DNA of 57,977 nt from Candidatus Binataceae bacterium (GCA_036495685.1 DASXMJ010000035.1:1-57977), one strand, 5' to 3'; counted from the stretch's first letter, positions 35,513 to 44,801 are shown. The notes: generated by a model from the sequence alone, not told the origin. A program made the numbers and translations.

Positions 35513-36796
35513 TTGGCCACCAGCGAAACGATCTTCCGGGAATATCGACCCTCTGACGCGGAACGCTCGGACCGTTCGGCGGGCGACCGATTGCGCCATC
35601 GTCAGAAGGTCCGCGAATCGATCCGTGAAAACATCGCCGACATCATCGCCGAAGAATCGATCATCGGTAAAGACAGGGACCGCGTAATCAAAGTTCCCCT
35701 GCGGGGCATTAAAGAGTATCGCTTCGTCTACGGTGACAACTCCGGGGGTGCATCGCAGGGCGACGGCGATTCGCGGCCTGGACAGGTGGTCGGGAAGACC
35801 GGCAAGGAAGGCCCCGGCAAGGGCGATGACATGGCCGGTGATCGGCCCGGCGTCGACTACTACGAGACCGACGTCACCCTCGAGGAACTCATCGAGATTA
35901 TGTTCGAGGACCTCGAGCTGCCCAACCTCGAACGGCGCGCGCTGCGCGAAATCCAGTCGGACTATTCGACCAAACGCAAGGGCTACCGCCATGTCGGGAT
36001 CCGGGTGCGGCTGGACAAGCGCCGCACCGCCAAGCAGCGCGTGATGCGGAAGCTGGCACGCGACCGGCGCGTGAATGGAAACGGCGCGGCTGATGGCGAT
36101 CTTGCCGAGCCTGCCGAACCACCCGCCGAGGACGACGCGCCGGGATTGTCGGCGCTGCAACCAGATGCTGGAGCGGGATTGCGCAAGCGGCGCTTCCCGT
36201 TCCATCACGACGACCTGCGGTACAAGCATATTGAAGTCGACACCCGCGAAGAGTCCAACGCGGCGGTCATGTGCATCATGGATACTTCGGGGTCGATGGA
36301 CACGATGAAGAAATACCTGGCGCGCAGTTTTTTCTTCCTGCTCTACCAGTTCATCGCGACGCGCTACCGCAACGTGGAGATTGTATTCATCGCCCATCAC
36401 ACTGAAGCGAGCGAGGTTACGGAAGAGGAATTTTTTCACAAGGGCGAGTCCGGCGGAACCTTCATCTCCTCCGGGTATGTAAAGGCGCTCGAGATCATTC
36501 ATCAGCGCTACCATCCGTCGCTGTGGAACGTCTATGCGTTTCATTGCTCGGACGGTGACAATTTCGACTCCGACAACCCTACCGCGCTGAAGGCAGGCGA
36601 GGAGCTTGCGGAGATCTGCAACTTGTTCGGCTACGGCGAGATCAAACCGCTGGGTTCGCGCTACTATGAAAGCTCGATGCTGAATGTATTTAGGCGGATT
36701 CAGGCGCCGAATTTCCACACCGTGCTGATCGAGCGCAAGGAAGACATCTGGCCCTCCTTCAAGGCGTTTCTAGCCAAGGATCGCATCAAAGAATGA
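35513..36796 (+). CDS. yeaH: YeaH/YhbH-family (DUF444) protein with VWA-like domain
   Basis: 427 residues from a TTG at 35513, chosen because GAGGA lies seven bases before it; an upstream TTG at 35495 is the alternative. The N-terminus (IFREYRPSDAERSDRSAGDRLRHRQKVRESIRENIADIIAEESI) is characteristic of the family. The C-terminal half is a von Willebrand A-like domain with MIDAS CIMDTSGSMDT. It is the partner of PrkA in the conserved yeaG-yeaH system, probably a metal-dependent adaptor. Its stop overlaps the next start (ATGA). Confidence 0.92.
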   Translation: MATSETIFREYRPSDAERSDRSAGDRLRHRQKVRESIRENIADIIAEESIIGKDRDRVIKVPLRGIKEYRFVYGDNSGGASQGDGDSRPGQVVGKTGKEGPGKGDDMAGDRPGVDYYETDVTLEELIEIMFEDLELPNLERRALREIQSDYSTKRKGYRHVGIRVRLDKRRTAKQRVMRKLARDRRVNGNGAADGDLAEPAEPPAEDDAPGLSALQPDAGAGLRKRRFPFHHDDLRYKHIEVDTREESNAAVMCIMDTSGSMDTMKKYLARSFFFLLYQFIATRYRNVEIVFIAHHTEASEVTEEEFFHKGESGGTFISSGYVKALEIIHQRYHPSLWNVYAFHCSDGDNFDSDNPTALKAGEELAEICNLFGYGEIKPLGSRYYESSMLNVFRRIQAPNFHTVLIERKEDIWPSFKAFLAKDRIKE

Positions 36797-38256
36797 GCGA
36801 CTTATCGCTTGATGCTCCCATTAAGGTGTCCGCCTACGACCTCGAAGACCTGATCGAGTGGGATCGGCGAATTCGTGAGAAGGTCGACGAATTCGGACTG
36901 GATTGCTTTCCCCAGGAATTCGAAATCTGCGACCACAACCAGATGCTCGGGTACATGGCCTACAACGGCATGCCCTCGCACTACCCGCATTGGTCCTACG
37001 GCAAGGCCTACGAGAAGCTCAAGACGCTCTACGACCACGGGGTCACGGGCGTACCGTACGAGATGGTCATCAACTCGAGTCCCGCGATCGCTTACCTGAT
37101 GCGCGATAACACCCTGCTGCTCCAGATTCTCACCATCGCGCACGTCTACGGACACAACGACTTCAACAAGAACAATTTCACTTTCAAATCGACGCGCGCG
37201 GAACTCACCGTCGAAACCTTCAAAGCGCACGCGTTGCGCGTTCGCCGTTACGTGGAAGACCCGTCGATAGGTATGGAAAAGGTGGAGCGGGTCCTGGATG
37301 CCGCGCACTCGCTCCAGTTTCAGTGCCGGCGCAACCTCGCGATTCGCAAGTTGAGCCCCGAAGAACAGATCGAGCGCGCCGTCGAAAATGCCCAACCGCG
37401 CAGCGATCCGTTCCAGAAGATCCACGCGCGCCAGCAGCGAGTCGAACCCGACCTGCGTAAAGTACCCACCGAGCCCGACGAGGACGTCCTGCTCTTCATT
37501 CGCGATCACAATCCGTATCTGGCGGATTGGGAAAAAGACCTGCTCACCATGGTCGACGAAGAGGCTAAGTTCTTCATCGCGATGATGGAGACCAAAATCA
37601 TGAACGAAGGCTGGGCGACCTACTGGCACAAAAAGATCCTGGAGTCGCTCAACCTCGAACAGGGGCTGCATCTCGAATTCATCGTCCGCCACAACCAGGT
37701 CGCACGTCCGATTCCCGGCCAGCTGAATCCCTACCATCTCGGCCTGAGAATCTGGGAAGACGTCTATCGCCGGTGGAGCGAACCCACCGCCGAGGAAATC
37801 AAGCGCGATGGCGCGCCGACTAAGCCGGCGCGTGAAAAGCTTTTCGAAATCCGCGAAGTCGAGCGCGATGCGTCGTTTCTGCGCCGCTATCTCACCGAGG
37901 ATCTGCTGCGCGACATGGATATCTTCCAATACGAGGCGCGTGGCGAGGACTACGTGGTCTCCAAGGTCGCGGACGACGAAGGATGGCGCGAGGTCAAGGA
38001 GACCTTGATCAAAAACGTCGGCACCAGTTCGATCCCGGTAATCAAGGTCGAAGACGCGGATTTCGGACAAAATCGCACGCTATACCTGAAGCACTATCAC
38101 GATGGACGCGACTTGCATCTTGAGTACGCGGAGAAAACCATCGCGTATCTGCAGCGCTTGTGGGCACGCGAAGTCGTCATCGAGACGACGCTGGAAGGCA
38201 AGAAATCGCTGCTGTGCTGCAACGATCGGGGCTTTTCCGTCCGCGCCCTGAAGTAA
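36793..38256 (+). CDS. spoVR: SpoVR-family protein
   Basis: 487 residues, ATGA overlap with yeaH. Family segments seen are FPQEFEICDHNQMLGYMAYNGMPSHYPHWSYGKAYEKLKTLY, AYLMRDNTLLLQILTIAHVYGHNDFFKNN-like text, WGYATYWHKKIL-like NEGWATYWHKKI, and the C-terminal NVGTSSIPVIKVEDAD. SpoVR is named for spore-cortex formation in Bacillus but occurs widely in non-sporulating bacteria with prkA and yeaH, as here. Biochemical function is unknown. Confidence 0.94.
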   Translation: MSDLSLDAPIKVSAYDLEDLIEWDRRIREKVDEFGLDCFPQEFEICDHNQMLGYMAYNGMPSHYPHWSYGKAYEKLKTLYDHGVTGVPYEMVINSSPAIAYLMRDNTLLLQILTIAHVYGHNDFNKNNFTFKSTRAELTVETFKAHALRVRRYVEDPSIGMEKVERVLDAAHSLQFQCRRNLAIRKLSPEEQIERAVENAQPRSDPFQKIHARQQRVEPDLRKVPTEPDEDVLLFIRDHNPYLADWEKDLLTMVDEEAKFFIAMMETKIMNEGWATYWHKKILESLNLEQGLHLEFIVRHNQVARPIPGQLNPYHLGLRIWEDVYRRWSEPTAEEIKRDGAPTKPAREKLFEIREVERDASFLRRYLTEDLLRDMDIFQYEARGEDYVVSKVADDEGWREVKETLIKNVGTSSIPVIKVEDADFGQNRTLYLKHYHDGRDLHLEYAEKTIAYLQRLWAREVVIETTLEGKKSLLCCNDRGFSVRALK

Positions 38257-38287
38257 ATTTTCACCACACCGGAGAATCCGATTCCTG

Positions 38288-38761
38288 ATGGAAACCCCTC
38301 CCATCCCGCCGGAATATGTCGAGTTCCTTGCCCTTCTCTATCACGAAGGACGCAACGTCTCGCGCCTGTTTCGTCACAATGCCGCCTCCAAGAAGACCTT
38401 CACCGATCTGGCTGGCCTGCCCCCCGACGAGGCCAAGGCGTGGGATCGTTTGATCGCACTCCAGCAAAAGGCCGCCACCGCCGCATCGGTCGGGGCGGCG
38501 CAAGAGGTGTTCAAGGAAACCTTCGGGTGCTCCGTCACCGATCTCGCAAACCTATTCAGCAGCGACGGATGGCACCGGGTTCCAAACTTCGGTGGAGCGC
38601 GATGGGCAGCAATCGCGAAATCGGTGGGAGCCCTGGGTGACGCCATCGACCAGAAGGACGAGGCCGCAACCGCCAAGCTCATCGACGAAGTCCGCGTGAT
38701 GCATCACAACGCGGGAACTGTCAAAGACAAACTGGCAAAGCTCAAAGCGAAGCGCCGCTAG
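38288..38761 (+). CDS. Small unknown protein downstream of spoVR
   Basis: 157 residues, GGAGA 11 bases before the ATG and only 31 bases after the spoVR stop, so very probably the fourth gene of the prkA operon. The sequence is helical and charged (YVEFLALLYHEGRNVSRLFRHN..., EVFKETFGCSVTDLANLFSSDGWHRVP, then a Lys-rich end KDKLAKLKAKRR). No signal peptide or membrane helix is visible. I do not recognise the family; a role with PrkA/YeaH/SpoVR is inference from position. Confidence 0.72.
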   Translation: METPPIPPEYVEFLALLYHEGRNVSRLFRHNAASKKTFTDLAGLPPDEAKAWDRLIALQQKAATAASVGAAQEVFKETFGCSVTDLANLFSSDGWHRVPNFGGARWAAIAKSVGALGDAIDQKDEAATAKLIDEVRVMHHNAGTVKDKLAKLKAKRR

Positions 38762-38854
38762 CCTACCTCATAAGGACATATTTGTGCGGGCGGTCCGGCG
38801 CAGGCGGATCGCAGCGCATCCGCGTGGCTTACGATCCTCGTGCCCCGGGAGGTT

Positions 38855-39676
38855 CTACTCCGGCGGAAGTGGAGGTGCGTTGCCCTCGTTGATCGTTGCG
38901 CGGGGAACCTCGCCGTTGCGGATAATTTCCTCGCTGATCATGCGGTCCTCGCGCCGGGTCATCGGACCCAATATCCCTTCATACAGGGCCTCGGCGGCCG
39001 GTCCGGATACCCCGGGCACATAGAGGTCCATCTGCTTTTTGCATTTCACCTGGTCGTTGCCGACCAGGGAGATGGTGAGCTTTTCGATGTGGCGAAGCGG
39101 AGGTTGGGTGCTCAGGTCCAGTCCCGCAAGGGTCAGTACAACCTTGCTCGGACCTTCCGCTTCGGCCGTGGTCTTGAGAACTTGCGCGTTGGCGTTGCCA
39201 TAGACGGTGGTCGCCAAAACCACCTGCCCTTCCCGTTCACCAAAGGTGAAGCTGACCATCTGATGTTCGGGTGGGTCGGCCTCCCCATACTTGTTGAGCA
39301 GCGTCAGCTGACCGCCCCAAAAGCCCAGGAAGTCACGACTCGCCTGGGGCAGAACGAGTACTTCCTGATTCGGAGGAATAACCGGAATGACCTTGGTGCT
39401 GCCTGATTTGGGAGGTTGCGGCACTGATGCCTGCTGATTTCCTAGAGAAGGCAGGGTCAGCTCGTTGCCGGTCGTAGGCGCCGGAGGGATCGGAGCCGCT
39501 CGAGGAGTGGCATTCGCCTCGGGGATGACCAGCGACGACGGCGGGCTCCACCGGCCTGAAGCGGTAGAAGGTTGCGGTGCCGCCTCGATGATTCCCTGCG
39601 GGAATGCCGGAATCGCCGAGAGCAGAAAACCGAGTGCAAGCGAAAGCTGCACGGTGATTCGGGCCGGGAAACGCAT
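38855..39676 (-). CDS. Secreted protein of unknown function
   Basis: 273 residues from ATG 39676. Signal peptide (RFPARITVQLSLALGFLLSAIPAFPQ), then a 75-residue proline/serine-rich linker, then a beta-rich domain (LGFWGGQLTLLNKYG... SFTFGEREGQVVLATTVYGN... VVLTLAGLDLSTQPPLRHIEKLTISLVGNDQVKCKKQMDLYVPG). The end is acidic and proline-rich. It converges with the prkA operon. It resembles periplasmic or surface proteins in layout; no family recognised. Confidence 0.68.
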   Translation of the reverse strand: MRFPARITVQLSLALGFLLSAIPAFPQGIIEAAPQPSTASGRWSPPSSLVIPEANATPRAAPIPPAPTTGNELTLPSLGNQQASVPQPPKSGSTKVIPVIPPNQEVLVLPQASRDFLGFWGGQLTLLNKYGEADPPEHQMVSFTFGEREGQVVLATTVYGNANAQVLKTTAEAEGPSKVVLTLAGLDLSTQPPLRHIEKLTISLVGNDQVKCKKQMDLYVPGVSGPAAEALYEGILGPMTRREDRMISEEIIRNGEVPRATINEGNAPPLPPE

Positions 39677-39834
39677 CGGTCGTAAGCTTAGCACCTCTTC
39701 GGCCCGCGAGGAATTTGCACCCACGGCAGGACAATCGGCCGTCGCTTCCCTTGTCGTTGCTTTAGGGATTGGGGTCGGCTAGCTTTCGCTTGGAACGTAG
39801 CGGTTTTCGGGTCGTGTCTGAAGGAGGGTGGCTG

Positions 39835-40017
39835 ATGGAGTGGCCGAAGTGCCAAAAGTGCAACAATGGGACCCTGATCCCACTCTCTGATTACGGGCAG
39901 GAGGGTGCCTCGGTTATGTTTAAGGCTTGGGTCTGCACCAACCCCGAATGCGGTTTCAGCTTGCGAGTCGACAAGGGCGAGGTTACCTACGGACGGCGAA
40001 TCGAGACCAAGCACTAG
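39835..40017 (+). CDS. 60-residue zinc-ribbon protein
   Basis: ATG at 39835 behind AAGGAGG. Two Cys pairs, CQKCNNG near the start and CTNPECGF later, form a likely zinc ribbon (C-x2-C ... C-x4-C). It is small, soluble and without known partners; it could be a transcription-related or nucleic-acid-binding mini-protein. The earlier open frame to 39769 has no ribosome site. It precedes the ATP-grasp operon by 335 bases. Confidence 0.7.
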   Translation: MEWPKCQKCNNGTLIPLSDYGQEGASVMFKAWVCTNPECGFSLRVDKGEVTYGRRIETKH

Positions 40018-40352
40018 CCAGCGCTGACCTCAGAAATTCTGAGGGACCTACGAGCGGCGACTTTTCCTTACATTCAATCAGAACTCCCGTCAGCGACCGT
40101 GACTGACGGTACATCGGAATATTCGAATTTGTTCTTGAGGTGATCCGTCGAGAGCGTTCGTTCCATGGACCGGTAGGAACGGAGTTCCGAAAAATTAACC
40201 GGCCCTCCTGCCTGGGGCGGACTGACGGTCAGATCGCGGCCGTGGTTGAAGGCAACGCGGTCCATATAGATGGCATCGCGTTTGCTCATTCCACGCGGCG
40301 CGATGCGCAGATAATGCGCAGCCGCATCGGTATGACGCAGGGTGCCCTTCAG
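40018..40352. promoter_or_regulatory. Leader of the ATP-grasp operon with several dyads
   Basis: No gene seen. A perfect 17-base palindrome CCTCAGAAATTCTGAGG lies at 40028-40044. CCGTCAG (40087-40093) and CTGACGG (40103-40109) form an inverted repeat, and CTGACGG recurs at 40222-40228 inside the small palindrome CTGACGGTCAG. The first could be an RNA hairpin closing the zinc-ribbon transcript (no T-run follows) or an operator; the repeated heptamer may be a regulator site for the downstream operon. Confidence 0.4.
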
Positions 40353-41816
40353 ATGAGCAGGCCTATGCTGGTTAAGCCAGCATATAGTCCCCTGCCAGGT
40401 ACGTATGACGAAACGTTCGAAGCCGAGCTGATTCCCCGTGCGGCCTGCGAGCCAATCGTCGCCAGCCTGCTATCCGCGTCTCCCGAGCGCATCAACGAAC
40501 TCCGCGCCCGCGCCGACCGGATGTTCCTCACGATGGGGGTCACCTTTAACGTCTATGGCGATAATGCGGGCGCGGAACGGATTTTCCCGTTTGATCTGGT
40601 GCCGCGGGTCATAGACGCAAACACGTGGAAAGACCTGGAAGCCGGACTAGCTCAGCGCGTCCGCGCTCTGAACGCGTTCGTTGCCGACATCTATGGCGAA
40701 GGGAAAATTCTTCGGGATGAGGTGGTGCCGCGCGACCTGGTTTGCGGCTCGTCTCAATATCGTCGCGCCGCGATCGGCATCAAGCCCCCGAACGGGGTTT
40801 TCGTCACGGTGGCTGGAATCGATCTGGTGCGGGATCACGAGGGCCGCTTCATGGTGCTCGAGGACAACGTGCGCACCCCTTCCGGTGTCTCCTACGTATT
40901 GGAAAACCGCCAGGTCATGACCCGGCTGATGCCGGACCTGGTTCGCAAGTGCGGTGTCAGGAGCGTGGAAAACTATCCCTCCGATCTGCTCGCATCGCTG
41001 CACGAAATCGCGCCCCCCACCGTCGCCCGCCCCACGGCAGCTCTCCTCACCCCCGGTCCTTATAACTCGGCGTTTTTCGAACACGTGTTCTTGTCGCAGC
41101 AAATGGGGATCGAGCTGGTCGAAGGGCAGGACCTGGTGTGCGTCGACCACAAGCTGTTCATGAAAACCGTCTCAGGCCTCCAGCAGGTACATGTCTTATA
41201 TCGGCGGATCGATGACGACTTTCTTGATCCCCTGGTCTTTCGTTCGGACTCGCTGTTGGGCGTCGCCGGCATCACCGATGCTATGCGCGCGGGCACGGTA
41301 ACGGTCGCCAACGGGATCGGAACGGGTGTTGCGGATGACAAGGCGGTGTTCGCCTATACGCCCGCAATGATTCGCTACTATCTCGCGGAGGAACCGCTGC
41401 TTCCGATAGTCGAGACCCACTTGCTGCGCGATGCCGACGTGCGCAAGAGAGTCATTCACGATTTGGATCAGTTCGTCATCAAGCCGACCGGCGCATCGGG
41501 TGGCTACGGGGTTCTGATCGGACCGAAGGCTACTTATCGCGAGCTGGCGCAAATGCGCGACGCGATCGAAAAGGATCCGGCCGCCTTCATCGCCCAGCCG
41601 ATGGTGCAACTTTCAGCCCATCCGACGTTCGTCGGGCAGGGCTCCAACGTGGCCTTGGTGCCGCGTCACGTGGACCTCCGCCCGTTCGTGCTACTGGGAT
41701 CGAAAGCACGGGTGCTACCAGGCGGTCTGACCCGGGTAGCGCTGCGCGAGGGTTCCCTGATCGTGAATTCGTCGCAAGGCGGCGGCAGCAAAGATACCTG
41801 GGTTGTCGACGCCTGA
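40353..41816 (+). CDS. Circularly permuted ATP-grasp protein (DUF404/DUF407)
   Basis: 487 residues from ATG 40353 (40365 is possible). The strong signature FMVLEDNVRTPSGVSYVLENR and FVIKPTGASGGYGVLIGP identify the circularly permuted ATP-grasp family, predicted to ligate amino acids or peptides through acyl phosphates. RADRMFLTMGVTFNVYGDN..ERIFPFDLVPRVI is the standard opening. It is the first gene of a set with an alpha-E protein (one-base overlap, TGATG) and a transglutaminase-like protein, the conserved companions of this enzyme. Product unknown. Confidence 0.93.
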   Translation: MSRPMLVKPAYSPLPGTYDETFEAELIPRAACEPIVASLLSASPERINELRARADRMFLTMGVTFNVYGDNAGAERIFPFDLVPRVIDANTWKDLEAGLAQRVRALNAFVADIYGEGKILRDEVVPRDLVCGSSQYRRAAIGIKPPNGVFVTVAGIDLVRDHEGRFMVLEDNVRTPSGVSYVLENRQVMTRLMPDLVRKCGVRSVENYPSDLLASLHEIAPPTVARPTAALLTPGPYNSAFFEHVFLSQQMGIELVEGQDLVCVDHKLFMKTVSGLQQVHVLYRRIDDDFLDPLVFRSDSLLGVAGITDAMRAGTVTVANGIGTGVADDKAVFAYTPAMIRYYLAEEPLLPIVETHLLRDADVRKRVIHDLDQFVIKPTGASGGYGVLIGPKATYRELAQMRDAIEKDPAAFIAQPMVQLSAHPTFVGQGSNVALVPRHVDLRPFVLLGSKARVLPGGLTRVALREGSLIVNSSQGGGSKDTWVVDA

Positions 41817-42772
41817 TGTTACGACGAATCGCCAACCACCTGTTCTGGGCCGCGCGTAACCTCGAACGCGCGGAGTGGCGCGCCCGGCTGGTCAACGTCA
41901 ACTACCATTTGCTGGTTGAGAGTCCACCCCAGAACCCGCAAGCGTGGGCTCCGCTGCTGGCCATCACCGGGGAACGCGAGGTCTTCGAGGAGCGCTACAC
42001 CAGCGCCGATGAAACCTCGGTTCTGACCTTCTACACCTTCGATGACGAGAACCCGTCCTCGATCCGTAGTTGTATCCGCGCGGCGCGCGAAAGCGCGCGT
42101 GCGCTGCGGCATCGGATCTCCTCGGAATTGTGGCTCGAGCTGAACACTCTGTATCTCGACTCGCTGAGTTGGTCGCCCGCGACCCTTGAAGCCTCGGGTA
42201 TATACGCGTTTTTTACGGAGCTCGGCGGGCGCTTCTATCGTATCGCCGGCATCACTTCCGACACGCTCACCCGCGACCCCGGCTATGACTTCTTCATGAT
42301 CGGGAAAATGCTGGAACGGACCGAAAGCGTGGCGCGCCTGCTTGATGTGAAATACCACTTCCTGCTGCCACACGTGGAAGACCTCGGCGGATCGGTGGAC
42401 CTGCTCCAGTGGGCGGCGCTGCTCAGAAGCGCTTCCGCGTTGGAAGCCTATCGCCGCGTCTACGGCAACGCCATCGAGGTCGAGCGTGTGGTGGAAATGC
42501 TTCTTTTCGATGAGTCATTTCCGCGCTCGGCGCGATTTGCGATGAACCGGCTGGGAGCCTCGCTGCAGAGGATCGCCGCTCTATCTGCGAATGGAACTCA
42601 CCAACTTTCGGAGGCGCGAGCCCTGGCCAGTGCCAAGTTGGCCAATCTCCTTAGTTCGAGTTGCGTTACAGACGTAATTGGCGGTGGGCTGCACGAATAT
42701 CTTCTACAAATTGAAGACGAATGCACGAATATCGGCGAGGTGCTTTCCGCCGATTACCTGCGGTTCGAGTAA
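41816..42772 (+). CDS. Alpha-E domain protein (DUF403)
   Basis: 318 residues, all-helical. LRRIANHLFWAARNLERAEWRARLVNVNYHLL is the characteristic start and FFMIGKMLERTESVARLLDVKYHFLLP the repeated internal signature. It almost always travels with the circularly permuted ATP-grasp protein and is thought to be its partner in an amide-ligation reaction. Start overlaps the ATP-grasp stop by one base, implying coupled translation and probably a complex. Confidence 0.93.
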   Translation: MLRRIANHLFWAARNLERAEWRARLVNVNYHLLVESPPQNPQAWAPLLAITGEREVFEERYTSADETSVLTFYTFDDENPSSIRSCIRAARESARALRHRISSELWLELNTLYLDSLSWSPATLEASGIYAFFTELGGRFYRIAGITSDTLTRDPGYDFFMIGKMLERTESVARLLDVKYHFLLPHVEDLGGSVDLLQWAALLRSASALEAYRRVYGNAIEVERVVEMLLFDESFPRSARFAMNRLGASLQRIAALSANGTHQLSEARALASAKLANLLSSSCVTDVIGGGLHEYLLQIEDECTNIGEVLSADYLRFE

Positions 42773-42778
42773 CGAATC

Positions 42779-43693
42779 ATGCGTTTCAAGACTATCCATA
42801 CCACCCGATTCAGCTATGACCTGCCGGCCTACGAGTCGCACAACCAGCTTCGCCTCAAGCCGCTCACCAGCGAGCGTCAGCGTTTGCTCCAGTTCCGCCT
42901 GAGCAGCGACCCTCCGGCGTCGGTGCTCGAGTACGAAGACGGATTCGGTAACACCGTCCATTCGGTTTCGGTTTATCCTTCCCACCAGGAGCTCTCCATC
43001 GTCGTCGAGTCGCTCGTCGATCGCCTGCCCGAACCGCAAAGCCAATTTCCGCGCGTGCGCTTTTTCGAATATCTCACCGACGATGATTCTCGTAGCCGAG
43101 AGCAATATGATTTTCTGCACGCCAGCCGCTATGTACCGTTCAGCGAAAGATTGCGGAAATTCTTCTGGGCGACGCGACCCGACCAGCGCGAGGATGTTGC
43201 CCAGTACGTAAGACGCACGGTTGGTTACATCCGCGATCAATTCCACTATGAAAAAGGTGCCACCAGCGTGCACTCGAACCTGGACGAAATCCTGAGCGCA
43301 GGGTGCGGCGTGTGCCAGGACTTTGCGCATCTGACCATCGGCGTGCTCCGGCTGGCGGGCGTGCCCGCGCGCTACGTCTCCGGCTACTTGGCACCGGAAC
43401 CGGTGCAGAACCGCAAGGAGCCGGTCAACGAAATGGCGAGCCATGCCTGGGTCGAGGCGTTGTTGCCGAACGCGGGCTGGGTCGGTTTTGATCCGACCCA
43501 TCGCGGCCGCGTTACCGAGCGCCATATCCGGGTCGCGATGGGGCGTGACTACGCCGACGTGCCCCCGCTGCGCGGCGTGTACCGAAGCGCCGGCAAACGT
43601 CAGAGCATGACCGTCGAACTGCGCATCGACGAAACCGAAAACGAGACCGAGCTCAGCGCCCAGGTTCAGCAACAAAGCCAGCAGCAGCAGTGA
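42779..43693 (+). CDS. Transglutaminase-like cysteine peptidase/amidase
   Basis: 304 residues, six bases after the alpha-E gene. N-terminal family domain MRFKTIHTTRFSYDLPAYESHNQLRLKP, then the catalytic core: Cys179 in GVCQDFAHLTIGVLRLAGVPARYVSGYL, His222 in NEMASHAWVEAL, Asp238 in GWVGFDPTH. No signal peptide, so cytoplasmic. It likely hydrolyses or transfers the amide made by the ligase pair. The C-terminus ends in a Gln-rich run (QVQQQSQQQQ), and its last 41 bases overlap the convergent peptidase gene. Confidence 0.93.
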   Translation: MRFKTIHTTRFSYDLPAYESHNQLRLKPLTSERQRLLQFRLSSDPPASVLEYEDGFGNTVHSVSVYPSHQELSIVVESLVDRLPEPQSQFPRVRFFEYLTDDDSRSREQYDFLHASRYVPFSERLRKFFWATRPDQREDVAQYVRRTVGYIRDQFHYEKGATSVHSNLDEILSAGCGVCQDFAHLTIGVLRLAGVPARYVSGYLAPEPVQNRKEPVNEMASHAWVEALLPNAGWVGFDPTHRGRVTERHIRVAMGRDYADVPPLRGVYRSAGKRQSMTVELRIDETENETELSAQVQQQSQQQQ

Positions 43694-44801
43694 GCTGCGG
43701 CTGACCCAGCCGCTGATACTGGCGCATCACCTCGCGCAGCTCGTCATGACCGATCCCGGGAATCCGGTGCCCGTCAATGCCCACCATGGTTTCGCCCGCT
43801 ACCAGCGCGTTCACGATGGCCTCTTCGGTCGCGTGCACGGCCGCAGCAAATAATGGATCCATTCGCCAGTTGTCGAGCATCCAGGCATGGGTCACAGCGC
43901 CGGTCCCGCGCGCGTACGCAAGTTTCGCCGTGCTGAAGGCGAGAAAGAGATCGCCTGAACCGTTGCCCGACACGCTGCCGGTGCGCGCCAACCCCATCGA
44001 CAGACGCCGTGCGACTCGTTTCAGCTGATGCGGCAACAGCGGCGCGTCGGTGGCCGCGATGATGATTATCGATCCCAGGTCGCGATCGCCACCAACGACC
44101 GCGGGACGCAGATGCTTTCCGACCGCGACGCCGGCGACCATCAACTCCTGCGCCCGCCCGCAGTTGAGCTGAACCAGCACGCCGAGCGTGTAGCCGCCCT
44201 CTTTGCGCGCCAGCTTTCGCGACGCGGTTCCAATTCCGCCTTTCCATCCATAGCCGATCATGCCGGTGCCGCCCCCGACATTTCCCTCCGCGACTAATCC
44301 GCCCCGCGCTGCCTCGAGTGCTTGCCATGCATGGTGCGGCTTGACATGAAACCCGTCGGTGTCGTTCAGGTAGCCATCCCAGGTTTCCGCTACTACCGGT
44401 AACGACCAGGGCTGCAGCCGGCGCTTGCCTTTGATCTGCCATTGGATGACCGCGTCGCGCACGACACCCACGCTATGAGTGTTAGTGACCATGATCGGTG
44501 ACGAGAGCAGGCCGGATTCCTCGATCCACGCAGTTCCCGTCATCTCACCGTTTCCATTGAGCGAAAAGTAACCGGCAAACAGCGGTGACGCGTCGCGGGA
44601 ACCGCGTGGCAGGATCGCGGTTACACCGGTACGCACCGGGCCGCGGCCCACCACCAGCCTTCCCTGCCCCCGAACGATAGTGACATGCCCCACCACGACA
44701 CCCCCGACGTCGGTAATCGCGTTGTTACGCCCCGGATGACCCTCCAAAGAGATCCCGAGGTCACGGGCTCGAGGTTTTCGCCGATTTGGTTGAGATTTCA
44801 T
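43653..44801 (-). CDS. P1-family (DmpA-type) aminopeptidase
   Basis: 382 residues from ATG 44801 (or GTG 44807). The start NAITDVGGVVVGHVTIVRG and middle GGGTGMIGYGWKGGIGTASR are typical of DmpA/BapA, self-cleaving peptidases that release N-terminal D- or beta-amino residues. The expected autoprocessing Gly-Ser appears in DRDLGSIIIIAATDAPLLPHQL (about Gly243/Ser244, against Gly249/Ser250 in DmpA). It is convergent with, and overlaps by 41 bases, the transglutaminase gene of the ATP-grasp operon. Confidence 0.9.
   Translation of the reverse strand: MKSQPNRRKPRARDLGISLEGHPGRNNAITDVGGVVVGHVTIVRGQGRLVVGRGPVRTGVTAILPRGSRDASPLFAGYFSLNGNGEMTGTAWIEESGLLSSPIMVTNTHSVGVVRDAVIQWQIKGKRRLQPWSLPVVAETWDGYLNDTDGFHVKPHHAWQALEAARGGLVAEGNVGGGTGMIGYGWKGGIGTASRKLARKEGGYTLGVLVQLNCGRAQELMVAGVAVGKHLRPAVVGGDRDLGSIIIIAATDAPLLPHQLKRVARRLSMGLARTGSVSGNGSGDLFLAFSTAKLAYARGTGAVTHAWMLDNWRMDPLFAAAVHATEEAIVNALVAGETMVGIDGHRIPGIGHDELREVMRQYQRLGQPQLTAAAGFVAEPGR

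Noticed and set aside
35330..36718. 462-codon open frame antisense to yeaH
   Set aside because: Shadow of a gene with strong DUF444 and MIDAS signatures on the other strand; no recognisable protein text.
36802..38070. 422-codon open frame antisense to spoVR
   Set aside because: A mirror effect of GC-rich codon use; repetitive V/D/L/R composition, no ribosome site, and the plus-strand gene has clear family motifs.
36793..38256. SpoVR as evidence for sporulation
   Set aside because: SpoVR with PrkA and YeaH is common in non-sporulating bacteria; no other spore gene is present.
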